A model generated the notes under the pieces. The model did no database searches. It was not told where the DNA came from and worked only from the letters and a program-made list of their open reading frames with translations. Positions 37,852 through 48,760 of a stretch of DNA of 64,000 nucleotides are shown in pieces (the first letter of the stretch is position 1; each line of letters opens with the position of its first letter). Source of the DNA: Siniperca chuatsi (Eukaryota > Chordata > Actinopteri > Centrarchiformes > Sinipercidae); the NCBI RefSeq assembly GCF_020085105.1, contig NC_058047.1, positions 21,036,001 through 21,100,000 of the forward strand, in the 5' to 3' direction. The position numbers and the translations under genes are program-made.

Positions 37852-40168
37852 TTTGAGTGCACACGGGGCTGGGTTGAGACACCAGATTAATCACAGCCGA
37901 TGGCTGCTATGAAATCTCATTACACTCATCATTTGTACCAGTCTGCCCGATTCTCCTCTGCTCTCCCCCGGCAAGCCTCTCCTTTTCACGGCTCAGCCTC
38001 TGTGCTCTCTGTTTATCTGCATCTAGCTGGTGTGCTCTCATATATTCAAGTGTACTTGATGATGCGTGCTGCTGTAGAGAGGGACAAAGTGTCTCGAGGG
38101 TAGCCATGTTACTGCTGAATAAACACAGATGAATCCCATCTGTTAATGGAATCATACGGATGATGGGTTTGGGATTCACTGGATGGAGCAAACTGGACAA
38201 TTCCACAGGAAGTAGTTAGCTTCATTTGCAATTGCGATGAGCTTTATCTATTATGTAAGTATAAACATTCAATGTAAGTACCAGAGCCTGTCTCTAAATA
38301 TTAGTTGCATGTGAGCTCAGGAGGAGTAGACTCTGTCTGTCAACAAACTGTGTGTTCTCGTGTGTGTGCACACGTGTGCTTTCATGCGACAGTAAAAACA
38401 GCACCTGCGAACCTGGATCTGCAGACTAAACTACCTTTGTAAAGCAAAGAATCTTCTGTTGAACCTGCGTAGCAGTGGAGTCGATTTAGGTTTGAGGAAA
38501 TTTTCAAGGATGTAAAATAGTTCCAAAATTTGATTAAATAAAATCTGAGCATCACAGGCTCCATAAAGTCATTTATTACAGTGCTCTTGTTATTAAATTG
38601 TGCACCCACTGCTTTTATTAAGTCCACCCCTTATATAGGTCCTTACTGTTGGTTCCTTACAGTGTTCTGGAGTTTGAGCTTATACTGCTAAACTCTTCAT
38701 AAGTCGCTCTGGATGATGGTGTCACATGAAGTGCTGAAATCCTAAATGTAATTTAAAGAATTTTAGCATCGCACCTGGCACAGAATTTCCCTGCTCGACA
38801 GCAGTGACGGTAGGCGATGAGGAGGATAGGGATGAAGATCAACGTTCCTACCAAGAAGATGGAGAGGATCACCCGGAGGAGCACATAGCCATCTTGCTGC
38901 ACCTCAGCCTCGAATGGGATCTCCTGAGATAGACAGAGGAGGGCAAAGATAAATTAGATGGATGGATAATTCCGCACCTCTACTCTCGACTCAAAGTCAA
39001 AGTTTTCTTTTCTAAAAGCCTCAAATTTGAATTCGGACACAATACTTTAGTCTTGCTATTTAGCTCATTTATGAAATATGGACAGTTCAGCTCCAGAAGT
39101 CACATGTCTGTAATAGATACAGGGACATACCATCAGTATGCCATTCTTGTAATCAGAGAAATGCCATCCTGACACGACTGCAGCCTAGATTTGCCTACCT
39201 TACTGTGCAGCTGTTTTACCTTCCCAGTAACACCATGCAGCTTAAACGATTGATTTAGCCTGCATAAAGTGAATCTATAAATGCAACAGTACAATTAATC
39301 AATAAATGCCAGGGCTATTAACCTGTCTACAGTGTACCTTAGCTATGGGAAACCTCTCACAGGGAGGACTGCAGCTGAGTGAATTAACCACACAAGGAGC
39401 ACTGGTATAGTCTCTAGAGTACCTTAGGCCTTACTGCTTCAGACAACAATACTCAGTTGGCTTTGTAAGGATAAACATTCTTCAATAAAAGGAGACATCT
39501 TAAAATCTCTTCCTCTTCATTGATTGGAAAAACTTTATTCAATCTCCCCAATAAGCTTGCACAAAAGGCAGATGGAAAGCTATTATGGACGTATTTTACG
39601 TATTTTAGTTTCTTCTTTCATCTCAGTAATTATTTTTGTTATTTTATTTGGCAGGATTTATGTTATTATTACATTTTTTTTTCATCAAAAATTGTTGAAT
39701 TTTGCTTCTTTGTTCAATTTTACTAACAAAAACGTGTTTCTCCAGTAAGTTTCTTCGTGCCCATGTAGGCTACAGAACAGGGATTAAATTGGAAACTCAA
39801 ATAAAATGATAGATGGCAACATGAGTGGGAGAGTAGAGAACAACAGCAGGCTTTGTTCTTTTATAGAGTATCAGAGTGACATGACAACCACTCATCTTAT
39901 GTAAAGATAACAGACTTTGGATATATCAGAACGATGATCTTATAGGTGGAATGTTATGCTGAACTCCATGAACAAGAACACACAGCAAGTGTTAATGAGC
40001 GCTAGACTCTGACGTCACATTGTAATTTCTCTGCGAGGGGAAATTAAAGCTGAGATTAGATCAGAGATTTAATTATTTCAGGTCCAGGTCAGGATGTCCT
40101 CTATTAGCCAGTCAATCGGCCAGAAGAGAATATGAGGTAAAGTATGGCTCTGGTGGTGAGTTGGACGC

Positions 40169-40244
<76 letters not shown>

Positions 40245-40330
40245 AAGTTGGAGAATAAGCCAGTGGTGAAAGGCAGACTTACTGTGGAGTTTTCTGGTAG
40301 GATGTTCCAGACGGTAGAGTCATTGCTCAT
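29678..40330 (-). CDS. cbarp: CBARP, voltage-gated calcium channel beta-subunit-associated regulatory protein
   Basis: CBARP (BARP/Dos) is a neuronal and neuroendocrine membrane protein that binds Cav-beta subunits and lowers high-voltage calcium current. Nine coding exons join in frame to 897 residues: 40283-40330, 38775-38923, 37032-37093, 35558-35720, 34994-35165, 34408-34554, 33705-33942, 32914-33103 and 29678-31202 (stop at 29680-29678). All introns are GT-AG. The short outer segment has N-glycosylation sequons at Asn3 and Asn14; one membrane helix spans about residues 31-54 and is followed by a Cys pair. Conserved cytosolic blocks are ETERFLST (107), GRRVSFNEAALF (118), YTLTEGDFHHLKNARL (142), LRRHASLEGASPYFK (294), RQRAASES in exon 8, LLQMDSGYASIE (549) and YSIDEKTDALFHEFLRHDP (673). 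It is longer than the human protein (about 705 residues), mostly in the acidic last exon. I cannot tell which teleost paralogue this is. Confidence 0.93.
31409..31993. mobile_element. PIF/Harbinger-like MITE in a cbarp intron
   Basis: The 585-bp unit has terminal inverted repeats that share GTGTTTCCACTGCATGGTAT and continue with the related CTCGGCTCAACTCGACTC (left) and CTCGACTTGACTC (right, read inward). The TTA triplets flanking it (31406-31408 and 31994-31996) fit the 3-bp TWA duplication of that superfamily. It is non-coding and lies between cbarp coding exons 8 and 9. Confidence 0.75.
35868..36290 (+). repeat. Dispersed repeat family R1, copy D
   Basis: One of the longer copies: CTCTAGGGATGGCAAGG, ATCTCAACAACAATC, ATGGTCCCCAGAGGATGAAG, TGACCATGGTAAACATC, CTAAACATCAGCATGTTAGC and CAAAGCACCACTGTGCC follow in order. 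It lies in a cbarp intron, antisense to the gene. Confidence 0.75.
36378..36548 (+). mobile_element. tRNA-derived SINE
   Basis: It begins GGGGGTGCCCTGGTGGCC. A degenerate Pol III A box (36392-36402) and a B box GGTTCACGTCT (36436-36446) are correctly spaced. They are followed by a tRNA-unrelated body (TTGCATGTCATTCCCC) and a CCCCAAAA-like tail. It resembles a SINE common in spiny-rayed fish. It lies in a cbarp intron. Confidence 0.75.
37809..37849. repeat. (GT)n microsatellite in a cbarp intron
   Basis: About 20 uninterrupted GT units; this is CA on the cbarp sense strand. Confidence 0.97.
40172..40242. repeat. (CA)n microsatellite close to the cbarp first-coding-exon donor
   Basis: About 35 uninterrupted CA units. 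On the cbarp transcript this is a (UG)35 tract that begins about 40 nt downstream of the 5' splice site at 40282. Confidence 0.98.
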
Positions 40331-40943
40331 TGTCCAGGCCAACTAGAGAGTCCCCCTGAGAGATAACACATGCACACACACAAACACACAGAGGAAATGC
40401 CTGTTACTGGAGCCGTTCATCAAAACACCAAGTCAGCCACCAAAGATACTGCATTTTTTCTGTGTTAATGAATCCGGACATACCGTACGTGTAAACATAA
40501 AACAAAACTTCTCTGAACTCATAGAATAAAGTCTGATGTCTAATAACATAGCAAATGATCATTTATATAATGTGATAGAAGATGCCCATTGCAGCAGAAA
40601 GATCTTGTTGCATCTCTAACAACCACGAAAGACTGCAAGACGAAGCAGAAACCAAACGTATGTGTGTACAGCGTGTGTTTGTGCGCATGCGTCGAATCCC
40701 ACAGAAGATGCAAATGCTAGCATCTCGGCTGTAAATCATCACCCATAATTCCACTTCAACTTCAAGCTTCTCTATCTACCTCCCACGCACACACATACAC
40801 ACAGAACTGAGAGAAAAACCAACTCTTACTTAAACACTGGCTCCAGCAGCTGAGTTCCACTACTGCTGCTGCTGCTATGCGTTTGCTCTTACAGATCATA
40901 GCCATTAATACTGCTACTGCTGCACCAAACGCCCACACACGCA

Positions 40944-41000
<57 letters not shown>

Positions 41001-41450
41001 CATGGACAGATCTACTCACCCAGCAGGGTATAAGCAACATGCCAGCAGCACTCAGCACTCCTTGCTCGCCTGCCAGTCACTGCAGCACTCAACTTCAGCA
41101 CCACAACCTGTAAGCTATTGCCGAGCTCTTTGCTGCCAGCCTGTCTAACTCCCTGCGTCTACCGTCCAAGCATGAAAACTGTTACGGGAAACACGTCAGG
41201 CTGTGACCAGAATGCTTTCCTTTACAGTACTGTACTGTACCACATCCTGCTTTCTACCAGCCCAGCGTCTTACCCTGATGGAGGGCAGTGCGCAGCAGCA
41301 GCTCTGGATGTGTGTGTCAGGAGTCTCCTCCTCAGCTCCCTTGCTGCATCCTCAGCCACCTCCAGCCGACTGAGCCTGAGCAGCGGTGTTTCCCCCCTCA
41401 GGGCTGGCCCGCTGGCCTCGGAGCAACAGGACGGCAGTGCTGCATGGCTG
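40331..41450 (-). other. cbarp: Probable cbarp 5' UTR: upstream exon and intron
   Basis: Upstream of the cbarp ATG is a good acceptor (TTATCTCTCAG, exon resuming at 40355). About 0.9 kb further upstream a strong donor GTAAGA follows position 41274, with GC-rich sequence (about 41274-41450) before it. Together these suggest a non-coding first exon near 41274-41450 and an intron at 40356-41273 that contains a CA microsatellite. The 5' end of the first exon and the start site cannot be fixed. Confidence 0.45.
40939..40995. repeat. (CA)n microsatellite in the cbarp 5' intron
   Basis: About 25 CA units inside the probable 5' UTR intron. Confidence 0.95.
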
Positions 41451-43389
41451 ATAAACATACAGCAGAAGGATTGGTTTGTGTAGAGAAGTTTCACATTATA
41501 TGAGCATTCAACAGATGCACATCAAAGATCACTGACTAGGCCTCTATTTCAGTAGTGATCATAGATCATAGAAAAATACTTCAGAACACGTTCTTTGAAG
41601 AATTCTCACAACATTAAGAAAAGCTAAAACTGCCTCACTGTATTTATTAAATGCCATAATACAGTTTGATAACCAGATAGAAATGAAAGCGGATCTAGTT
41701 ATACTTGGCTGCCTTTCCTCTGCTGTTAGGCTGTAAGAAAAATAGAAAAATAAATAAATATATAAATAAATAAATAATATACATATTTATAAAAGTAAGC
41801 TATGAAAATATTTTTAGTATATTACTTTATTTAAATTTGCTTACTTCTATGGTGTTGCAAACCCTGAAGATTGCTCTACTGATGAATGGCTGAGCAGATG
41901 GTGAGACACGGCTGTCCCAGCAACGACATATCCCGTCATGCTTTACAAAATTTCGCTCTATGCCAGCTGCATTATTGGTATTATACAGTGTATCGTTTTC
42001 GCTTCGAGTAGCCTTTTATATCTCGTCCCATAATTACCAATACACACAATACCTGCCTAGAACAAAGTAGAACTGTAATGGTTCATTTTGGACCTTGTAA
42101 TGCCCTGTTTAGAATGAGAAACTGTTGCACAAAAGAAAGCATCCCGTTTCTTATTGCTCGGTACTGCAATATTTTTTCCCCCGGAACAAAATAATGAGCT
42201 TCGTCTCTGGCTCTGGCAGCTGTTGGCTTATGGAGGTTTAGCTGATAATATCTTTTGCTAGAAAACGAAAATCACATCACATTACGTGATGAAATGAAAC
42301 CGATAGTAAACTTTTAAAATGGATGAAAACCAGCTATACTCCGACCAGCGCAGCGAGGTTAATAAATATGCCATCTTGATATTTCACAGGCGCCTTATTT
42401 TCATCAGTCCGGTGACACCGACAGAGAAGGTAGCTCACGATTTGAATTGGCTGCACAAACAGCCGAGCAGGCATGCGACAAAGGTTTCACTCACCTACTC
42501 AACTAGCCTGGTCCATGAAGGGGTGGAGGGGCGAAGCCAATAACATGAAACTCTTCTGTGGACACTTTAATGTGGCTTTTAAAGCTAAAAGTATTTATGA
42601 ATGAAACCCCACTGTTTAAGACACGCCCACCACCCAGTCAGAGGCGCACCACGTGACGCAAGGAGTGGGGTAAAGTGAGTTATTGAAGGGTTTCGCTCAA
42701 AAATAGCGTGATGCTCAGTTAGTCGTCACAGACATTGTCGGTGCCAGGAAAGCCTGAGTGTCTCAATGAATGTAAACTATATGTCCCTCTTTTTATATAC
42801 ATTTTGCAACTGTCAGGCTCTTCTACTTCGTTTATTGATTTATTTTACATTAGTTATAGACATTCACTCGCTTGCAGCTGTGGGGAAAATGGTGAAGCTA
42901 GTCTGTTAGTCTGTATGTGTGTGTGTGTGTGTGGGGGGGGGGCAGCTTTAGCACCATACAAGTGACATAGCCTACATAAGAGCAACAAAAACTTGGTCCC
43001 AGACCAGAATAGTGGGCCCCCATCTGGCAAAGCCTAGCTTTTGACACATGGGTTTGGCGCCATCTACTGGTGGTGGTGTGTGCTGCTCAGTAGCTTCATA
43101 CCTTTTTTTTTTATACAGTCTATGCTCCACACACGAAAAATATGTGGGACATAAACGTTTTGCCAAATGGGCTACTCTTCCCTAAATGTTGTTCCCAAAA
43201 CGTTTTCCTATGTAAACCCTGCAACAATGAAAACTGAAAGGGATTTCCGACTCAGTGGCTGAAATAGACACTGTTTGGCTGTGTCTGAAGCTACGTTTCT
43301 TTGACTACAAAATTATACTTACTTGGGTTTAATATGTTGCTAATAAGATGTTAAATTACCGCCTAACCTAATGTATGTTTACTGCGCGG

Positions 43390-43390
<1 letters not shown>
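41451..43390. other. Intergenic between cbarp and atp5f1d
   Basis: No further exon is recognised. It contains AAAT-rich DNA near 41745-41775, an E-box with a CRE-like half (CACGTGAC, 42650-42657), a G-run at 42933-42942 and a strong CTCF-like site at 43055-43073. The cbarp promoter should lie at its left end and the atp5f1d promoter just right of it. Confidence 0.4.
43055..43073 (-). promoter_or_regulatory. Candidate CTCF site between cbarp and atp5f1d
   Basis: The minus strand reads CCACCAGTAGATGGCGCCA. It contains CCAGTAGATGGCGC, a close match to the CTCF core. Its position between two divergently transcribed genes of different expression type would suit a boundary. Confidence 0.45.

Positions 43391-43438
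<48 letters not shown>
43391..43438. repeat. (TA)n microsatellite followed by a T run
   Basis: About 24 TA units followed directly by about 12 T residues, roughly 190 bp upstream of the atp5f1d start codon. Confidence 0.97.
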
Positions 43439-43443
<5 letters not shown>

Positions 43444-43626
43444 TTTTTTTTTCCTCGTTCTTTCTTTTTAAACACTACACTACCCTGCATCCTCTGCGCC
43501 AACGTAAAGCCTTCTGGGTAGGTTACCAACGTCCTTGTCCTACCAAGCGCACACCGACTGCCTTCACGCAAGGGCTTGGGGATCTCTGGCATTCACTTGT
43601 ACTTCAGTAAAATCTGATTTTCAGAT

Positions 43627-45675
43627 ATGATGGCAGCAAGATTTCTCCGCCGTGCTCTCCCTGTGCTGAGGCAAGCTCGCTCCTACGCCGAGGCCGTCAC
43701 CGGTGCCCCGCAGATGTCCTTCACTTTCGCCTCCCCGACACAGGTAGCTAGCGAACGTCAACGTTATTGGCCAGGCTTCTCGGGCCCAGCTAGCTATGCG
43801 GCTAACTAGTTTCTCGTTGAACTGCACCGTCTCAGTTTGCAGAAAAGTCTGCCGGGGGTCATTTAGCAATTTTGTACTAATGCATGGTTTTGGTATCATT
43901 GCTACACATAGTATTGTAGTTCATACACGCATGCAGTTCAGATAGAGCGCTAGAGCTTGCACTGTCAGTAAAGGGTTTAGCTTAGCTAGCTAACGATGGC
44001 TAACCTAGCTGTCATTCACTGTCTTTGCGTGGCAAAATATACTTTTAGAAACGGTACCACTAAAGCAATGCTCTTTTCTAGGTCTGCAAAATGTGTGTTA
44101 GTAGCTTAAGTTTAAGTTTACTGTGAAGCACCAGCAAGAGTGTGTTTAAATGCAGAGCTCTCTAACCTTGAGGTTCATGTCAGTGGTTAAATCTCGTACT
44201 ACAAGCGTGTTTTACTAAATTTAGTCTAGTTCCACACAGTGCTGCATGTTTACCTCCCATTCTGCTGCATTGATGTATTTGATCCAATGATAAAAAAATA
44301 AATACATGTTAACAACAGAAACGTATGCATCATGTTGCATAAAAAGTAAACAGAAAGATGACAGACCATGCTATAATGGCTACTGATAGCTCACTGTTCA
44401 ATTACAAATTCTACCATTTACAGTTTGGCAGCTGCGTCTTTGATCTGTCACTCTTTGTTAATGTCGAACAGTTGCAGGGCAGTCCATAAGTCAGTTAAAG
44501 CATCTCTCCATCCCCTCTCTCCAGGTGTTTTTCAAAGAGGCCAGTGTGAAACAGGTTGACGTGCCCACACTTACTGGTGCGTTCGGTATCCTTCCAGCCC
44601 ACGTGCCCACTCTACAGGTGCTCAGGCCTGGTATTGTCACAGTCATCAGCGATGATGGCTCCTCTGTCAAATACTTTGGTAAGATTTTGCTTTACAAAGA
44701 CGAACGTGAATGACTGAGGTCAAACCTGCCCTAAGGGCCTCAACTTAATGTTCCTGCTCTTCAAATGAATTAGGAATTCCTAAGTGTAACACCACCAAAC
44801 AGTGGCATCTCTGTTTAGGCAAATAGCCAATAATGCCTTGTTACACATTATTAAAAAGTCAATCAAAATATCAGATCACCATCTATTATATTCTCACAGT
44901 AGTTATGTATAATAAGAACCATCTCACTTTGATGTCTTTTCTTTTTTCCAATGTGCCACTTCCAAAGTATTCAAATGTCAGTATCTGCTCTGACTAGTCA
45001 TCAAAGATATTAGTGATCAGTCTAGTCAGTCTAAGTCTAGAGAAGTTGGTGTACATCTTGTACACCACTTTCAGAGTAGGCCCCACATTTTATAATACAA
45101 CTGCTTATCATTGATCTTTCGGAAAAGCTGAAACAAGATGAATGATATTCTTTCCATATGCTAAGCTAAGTCATTTGCAGCTTTGCTAGTCAATAGCTCT
45201 GCTGTCCACCTGCATTTGACAGTGTGTCTGTGTCTCAGACGTATGGAAGCTGTAGTTATGTAATGCTAACAAATTAATAATATTTATATTAAAGTATAGC
45301 CCTGCGACGAGTTGGCCACTGTCCAGGGTGTACCCTGCCTAAGGCCCAAAGTCACTGGGATGGGCTCCAGTCACCCGCGACCCCTAACGGGACCAAGCGG
45401 TAGAAAATGGATGGATGGATGGATATTAAAGTATAAAGCTCCTATTTCTTTTTTCTTTTTCTCGAACAAATTCAAGATGCCTATTAAGCTTAGAATGTTG
45501 GCCGAATAGAAGTATCACGTTTCAGCTCTTCACATAAATGAAAGAAACCCTCGATGAAAATACACTGTGGAACAGAAGCTATCCTGAGGAAGCACGTCCT
45601 GGCTCTATAATCCACATTGCATTGTTCATAAAACACAGTGAAGATGACTGTATGTTGGCATGTTTAGTTACACTG

Positions 45676-45713
<38 letters not shown>

Positions 45714-48431
45714 ATGCAGTGAGCAGTGGGTCAGTAACAGTCAACGCTGATTCTTCAGTGCAACTGCTGGCTGAGGAGGCTGTTCCTTTAGACCAGCTGG
45801 ACATCACTGTGAGTATAATGTCAACATCACTCCACTTGCATACATACTAGAGCAGCATCTGCACTAATGTTGGGCAGCGTGACCATATATACCATGAGAT
45901 GATAAGAATTTGTCAACTGTATTTTACAATACAGTTTACAAAATTGTTAATTTGTCATATTTTATTCACTACGTTAGCCGAAAACATTTACAATTTATAA
46001 TATCTTATTTTATCTGCAAACACTTTCTCAATTTAGATTCTAGATTTTTACTGTATCAAGATAAATTCATTTATCAAAATCATAATCTAAGATTCTGCAT
46101 ACTGTAATACGGTTGGAAGCTACAGAAAACATCTATCTGCACTACTGAATGTGTTTGCTTTTTGTATAGCCTACATTTATCCACCCATGATGAGTTTATA
46201 GAGCGGAGACTACATCTTTGTTTAATAAAAATTACATGTGAGGAAAGGTTTGACAGAAAATTTCATGATAAAAGGTTTGCATTGTAGAGTTGGGGCCTGA
46301 GTTAGCGTGAGTTCACATGCAGTCTAATATCCATGAAATGACATTTAATATCAAAATCAATCAAGAAAAGTAGGGGAGGACACAATAACATGAAGGATGG
46401 TAAAATGAATGCAATATAAGAAGAATAAACACCTTCTTGACAGTCTCAAAACACACTGAACACAGGTTTCACAAAAGAGGTATTTAATGCAGGATTCATT
46501 GATTGGATAGTGTTTTATTGTACCGGTGATCTTATAATTGCTTGCCATCTGCCTGTATTTAATGATTTGAACTAATATTGGTATTGATGTCCTTATAATA
46601 CACCGTGTAATGGGTTATGTTGATCTTATCCTACATATTTTTAATGAGGTACCCAGAAATGCTGGGGATCAATATTTGTGGCATTTAATGAGTAGGGACA
46701 CAGCCTTTGAACTTGAGGACTGAGATTCAGAATGAAATTTATGAACTGTGTTCACTCACCAAGCAAGATTATTAGTACAATGTGTTATTTTTAAATCCTT
46801 TTTTGGGAAACCCATTTGAACTTTTTATTTCCTTTGGTCCATTGCATTTAAATTATAGAGCTTTGATAAGTTATGTACAGAGGCTGGATTGTTTTTTCCA
46901 CATTTGTTCTATTTAAAAATAGAGCAGCACAGACCTAGCAGCAGTTATCTTTGTACCTGAGGTGTCCTTGAGTGTCTTTAATCCAGAACACCTATGTTGT
47001 TCTGCAGTTTGCTCTGAACTTTGAGTCCACTGTGGAAGTGTGCACACAGAAAGATGAATTTCTCCTTTGATATTATGATGGTGTATGTGTGTGTGTCAGG
47101 TTTACACCTGCAGGATTGATGTCATTCTTTATCAGTTCAAAATGTTAGTCAGTATCTTCCCTTCAAAGTACATGTGAAGTACATCTCTGTCACAAACTGT
47201 ACAAAGAAGTTTTGAAATATAAGCTCCGAATGTCACTCGTTTTGTCACACTTGGTCAGATTGTTGTTTCTAAAATGAGATGTCTGCTTTGCCACATTTGG
47301 AATGTGAAATTATTGGAGGTGTCTACTTGTACTTTCACTCTTAACAACTAGCAGGGACCACTCAGTGTTGACAAATTATTTCATCACAATGTCTGTCTAG
47401 TGTGTGTTTGTCAGTCCTTTATGGATCTTTTTATGTTTTAATGACATTTGTGTGATGGGTGTCCATATCTAGTTTGTTGAGGCATGCATACTTACTGATT
47501 GTTCACCCTGGTTTGTGTCCCAGTAGGGACGTGATCTTTGACAGCAGAGCTCATTCTTTGAACTCGCACTAGATTGTTTCCTCTCTCATTGTGATCCTCC
47601 GTGCTGATGAGCACCTCCCAGCTGATGATTATCCACATGATCAGTGTTGCAGTAGGACTTCAGTGTTGAGTCCTTGTTTAAATGTCAGTCTTGTTAATGC
47701 TAGGCTGCGTTATTATGCACTCGCTGCAGAGGTGTCTGTCTTTGACCTTGGGCAGTGCCAATGTCACTGTCAAGTTGACTTCATAGCAGTAAATGAGTTA
47801 TTTTTTCCTCGTTGTCTTCCACTCTGCAGTGAAAATGCACGTGGGCCCACGCTGTTAATAAGGAGGGAAAGGTCAGTCACTGTTGAGTTATAGCAGATGT
47901 GTCAAATCCCTACTGGGAGACCTTTAACTTCCAGCTATGTTTGGCATTTCTCGTTTCTAATCACTACTGTGACAAATGGAGCTTTTTGAGCAGAGAGGCA
48001 GTGGGGATTTTCTCTGTTCGTCTTACACCCCACTTTTGACTGGCTGTTGCTCAGCCTTGCTATTCTGACTTTTACATCGGTTAGCCTCAAAGCGTTTTTA
48101 GGATGAGTAGAGCTTTGCAGGCTCTTCTCCTGCCCTGATTGTCAGTCCTGTGATTTTTTTGAATAACAGGATAATTTAACTGATCGAGGCTTCTTTTAGT
48201 AAATTAGGTAACAGATGATGAGGATGTGAACAAAGCAAAATCTGAATTGTGGGCTTTATCATTTGCTTTCCTGTTCTGTACACATTCTCATTCTCTGTCT
48301 ATTTTTAGGCTGCCAAAGCCAACCTGGAGAAGGCCCAGTCTGACTTGGCCGGCACATCTGACGAGGCAGCGAGGGCAGAAGTTCAGATCAGCATAGAGGC
48401 CAACGAGGCCATCGTCAAGGCTCTGGAGTAG
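43627..48431 (+). CDS. atp5f1d: ATP synthase F1 subunit delta, mitochondrial
   Basis: This is the delta subunit of the central stalk of mitochondrial F1Fo ATP synthase (equivalent to bacterial epsilon). It links gamma to the c-ring and acts at the matrix side of the inner membrane. Exons 43627-43743, 44525-44678, 45720-45808 and 48309-48431 join in frame to 160 residues. All introns are GT-AG. An Arg-rich, acid-poor start (MMAARFLRRALPVLRQARS) is the mitochondrial transit peptide. The mature part starts with MSFTFASPTQVFF and continues with the beta-sandwich (VDVPTLTGAFGILPAHVPTL, SGSVTVNADSSVQLLAEEAV). It ends with the two-helix hairpin (AAKANLEKAQ, AEVQISIEANEAIVKALE). Two ATGs are adjacent (43627 and 43630) and either could serve. 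Intron 3 is 2.5 kb. It lies tail-away from cbarp, as in human. Confidence 0.97.
45299..45422 (+). mobile_element. LINE/SINE 3' tail insertion in atp5f1d intron 2
   Basis: The 124-bp unit begins GCCCTGCGACGAGTTGG and ends in a GGATGGATGGATGG-type tail. It is flanked by a perfect 13-bp duplication ATATTAAAGTATA (45286-45298 and 45423-45435), so it arrived by target-primed reverse transcription. The tail resembles 3' ends of L2-clade LINEs and their SINEs in fish; that assignment is from memory. Confidence 0.82.
45673..45710 (+). repeat. atp5f1d: (TG)n tract at the atp5f1d exon 3 acceptor
   Basis: About 18 TG units end only 9 nt before exon 3 (TACATGCAG then exon at 45720). The tract occupies the place of the usual polypyrimidine tract, as in the human CFTR intron 8 (TG)n arrangement. 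Confidence 0.95.
45809..48308 (+). other. atp5f1d: atp5f1d intron 3
   Basis: A 2.5-kb intron with donor GTGAGT and acceptor ATTTTTAG. It is AT-rich. No nested gene or intact mobile element is recognised; the 100-codon frame at 47591-47893 has no homology that I recognise. Confidence 0.6.
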
Positions 48432-48760
48432 ACCTGTGGTACGACACCTCAGCTGCTGCACCATGATCTGATGTCCTGTTAATTAGTTTAGTCCAACAGG
48501 ATAATGATGCATGAGTAGTTACAGTTGTTAATATAATTTAAAAATGGAAATTTTGACAAGAAATTAGAGGTCACTTTCATTGTGTTAGGTATTGTGTTCC
48601 TCAAACTGAGTCACTGTTTTTTCCCCCATCCTCTAGGTAATCTTTTCTGTTTCTTTGATGGAAATCAATGGTCCATCTGTGTTTCCAGCTCAGTCACGTC
48701 AGTGTCCAGAAGATTCCATGCTTGCTTTGTACAGTGGATAAAATTACAAAATAAATTTAT
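48432..48760 (+). other. atp5f1d: atp5f1d 3' UTR with probable terminal intron and poly(A) signal
   Basis: After the TAG, a GT donor (GTACGA, about 48441) and an acceptor (CATCCTCTAG, exon resuming near 48638) suggest a short intron in the 3' UTR. A canonical AATAAA lies at 48750-48755, so the transcript should end near 48770. Confidence 0.55.

Noticed and set aside
40283..40342. Upstream non-ATG start for cbarp (TTG at 40342)
   Set aside because: The ATG at 40330 has a good context and follows directly after the acceptor exon; there is no reason to use TTG.
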